Assembly: GCA_035315065.1 (NCBI GenBank)
Contig: DATFYM010000032.1
Span: 1 to 31,908, forward strand
Length of the DNA: 31,908 bases
From: DATFYM01 sp035315065
Lineage (GTDB): Bacteria; Acidobacteriota; Terriglobia; UBA7540
Reading direction: 5' to 3'
Shown here: piece by piece, positions 31,744 to 31,908 of the stretch
How positions within the stretch are numbered: position 1 is the first letter of the stretch
Layout of the letters: each line of letters opens with the position of its first letter
The notes under the pieces: model-generated
The model's input: only the letters and a program-made list of their open reading frames with translations
Told to the model about the DNA's origin: nothing
Database searches by the model: none
Program-made: the position numbers and the translations under genes

Positions 31744-31908
31744 ATGGAAACGCCGAATACCGCGAAGCCGAAGCGCAAGTACGTGATGACGCCCGAGCGC
31801 AAGGCGAAGTTGATGGCCAACCTTGCCAAGGCGCGCCTGGCGCCCAAGGAGAAGGTCTACCGCAAGACCCCCAGGCGTTACGCCGCCAACATCGGCAACC
31901 TGGCGAAG
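31744..31908 (+). CDS. PKRKY-motif protein, 3' end outside window
   Basis: Only 55 codons are visible. Residues 9-13 are PKRKY, followed by a basic helical stretch (TPERKAKLMANLAKARLAPK) and KTPRRYAANIGNLAK. This aligns with residues 15-62 of the protein at 3739-5598 (shared PKRKY, NL..A, P..K and TP.R spacing with one gap), so the two are paralogues or share one N-terminal domain. Start ATG 31744 is preceded by an in-frame GTG. The ribosome site is weak. The function is unknown; the basic content suggests nucleic-acid binding. Confidence 0.7.
   Translation, partial: METPNTAKPKRKYVMTPERKAKLMANLAKARLAPKEKVYRKTPRRYAANIGNLAK

Overview
The window looks like chromosomal DNA of a GC-rich soil bacterium, most likely an Acidobacteriota (Terriglobia / Koribacter-like) genome. 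This is inferred from the gene set (beta-propeller sensor kinase, MWIVKLALSRPYT-type RND pump, IorAB-type dehydrogenase) and from the many intergenic palindromes built of short repeated words. I could not run a database search, so the taxonomy is an inference.

Layout. 1-3250: an IS21-like element carrying a ParB-like HTH gene (5' cut by the window), istA, istB and a small passenger gene. 3739-5598: a lineage-type protein of unknown function with a basic PKRKY N-terminus; a start of a related gene lies at the right edge (31744-31908). 5863-10161 (minus strand): a fructan/sucrose utilisation cluster (secreted GH32 hydrolase, MFS sugar porter, PfkB fructokinase), with a divergent XRE/AT-hook regulator at 10361-10855. 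11028-14047: molybdate uptake, as a ModA lipoprotein and a fused ModB-ModC protein. 14235-14537: a small zinc-ribbon protein. 14780-14857: tRNA-Val(GAC). 15162-18907: a Reg_prop/Y_Y_Y sensor histidine kinase overlapping its NarL-type response regulator. 19211-25934: a DoxX-like membrane protein and a tripartite RND efflux system (pump, adaptor, outer-membrane lipoprotein), followed by a decayed Spy/CpxP-like gene. 26395-30179: an NAD-dependent beta-hydroxyacid dehydrogenase and an IorAB molybdenum hydroxylase. 30395-31477: an aldo/keto reductase.

Working together. The GH32 enzyme would split fructosyl substrates outside the cytoplasmic membrane, the MFS porter import the sugar and the kinase phosphorylate fructose. 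The molybdate importer supplies the metal that IorAB needs, although the two are about 13 kb apart. The kinase/regulator pair sits directly upstream of the efflux operon and is a candidate regulator of it.

The most unusual feature is a dense set of imperfect or perfect palindromes, about one every 2-3 kb. Each is built from its own short word (GGGAGTC, GGGTAAA, AAACTCG, TTTTGGA, GGTTCGG and others). They lie flush against start or stop codons and in several cases have become coding: an in-frame hairpin in the PKRKY gene, a 102-nt perfect palindrome inside the signal peptide region of the efflux lipoprotein, and a C-terminal tail on the GH32 enzyme. One at 30226-30366 has 16-bp terminal inverted repeats and an 8-bp direct repeat on each side, as expected of a MITE.
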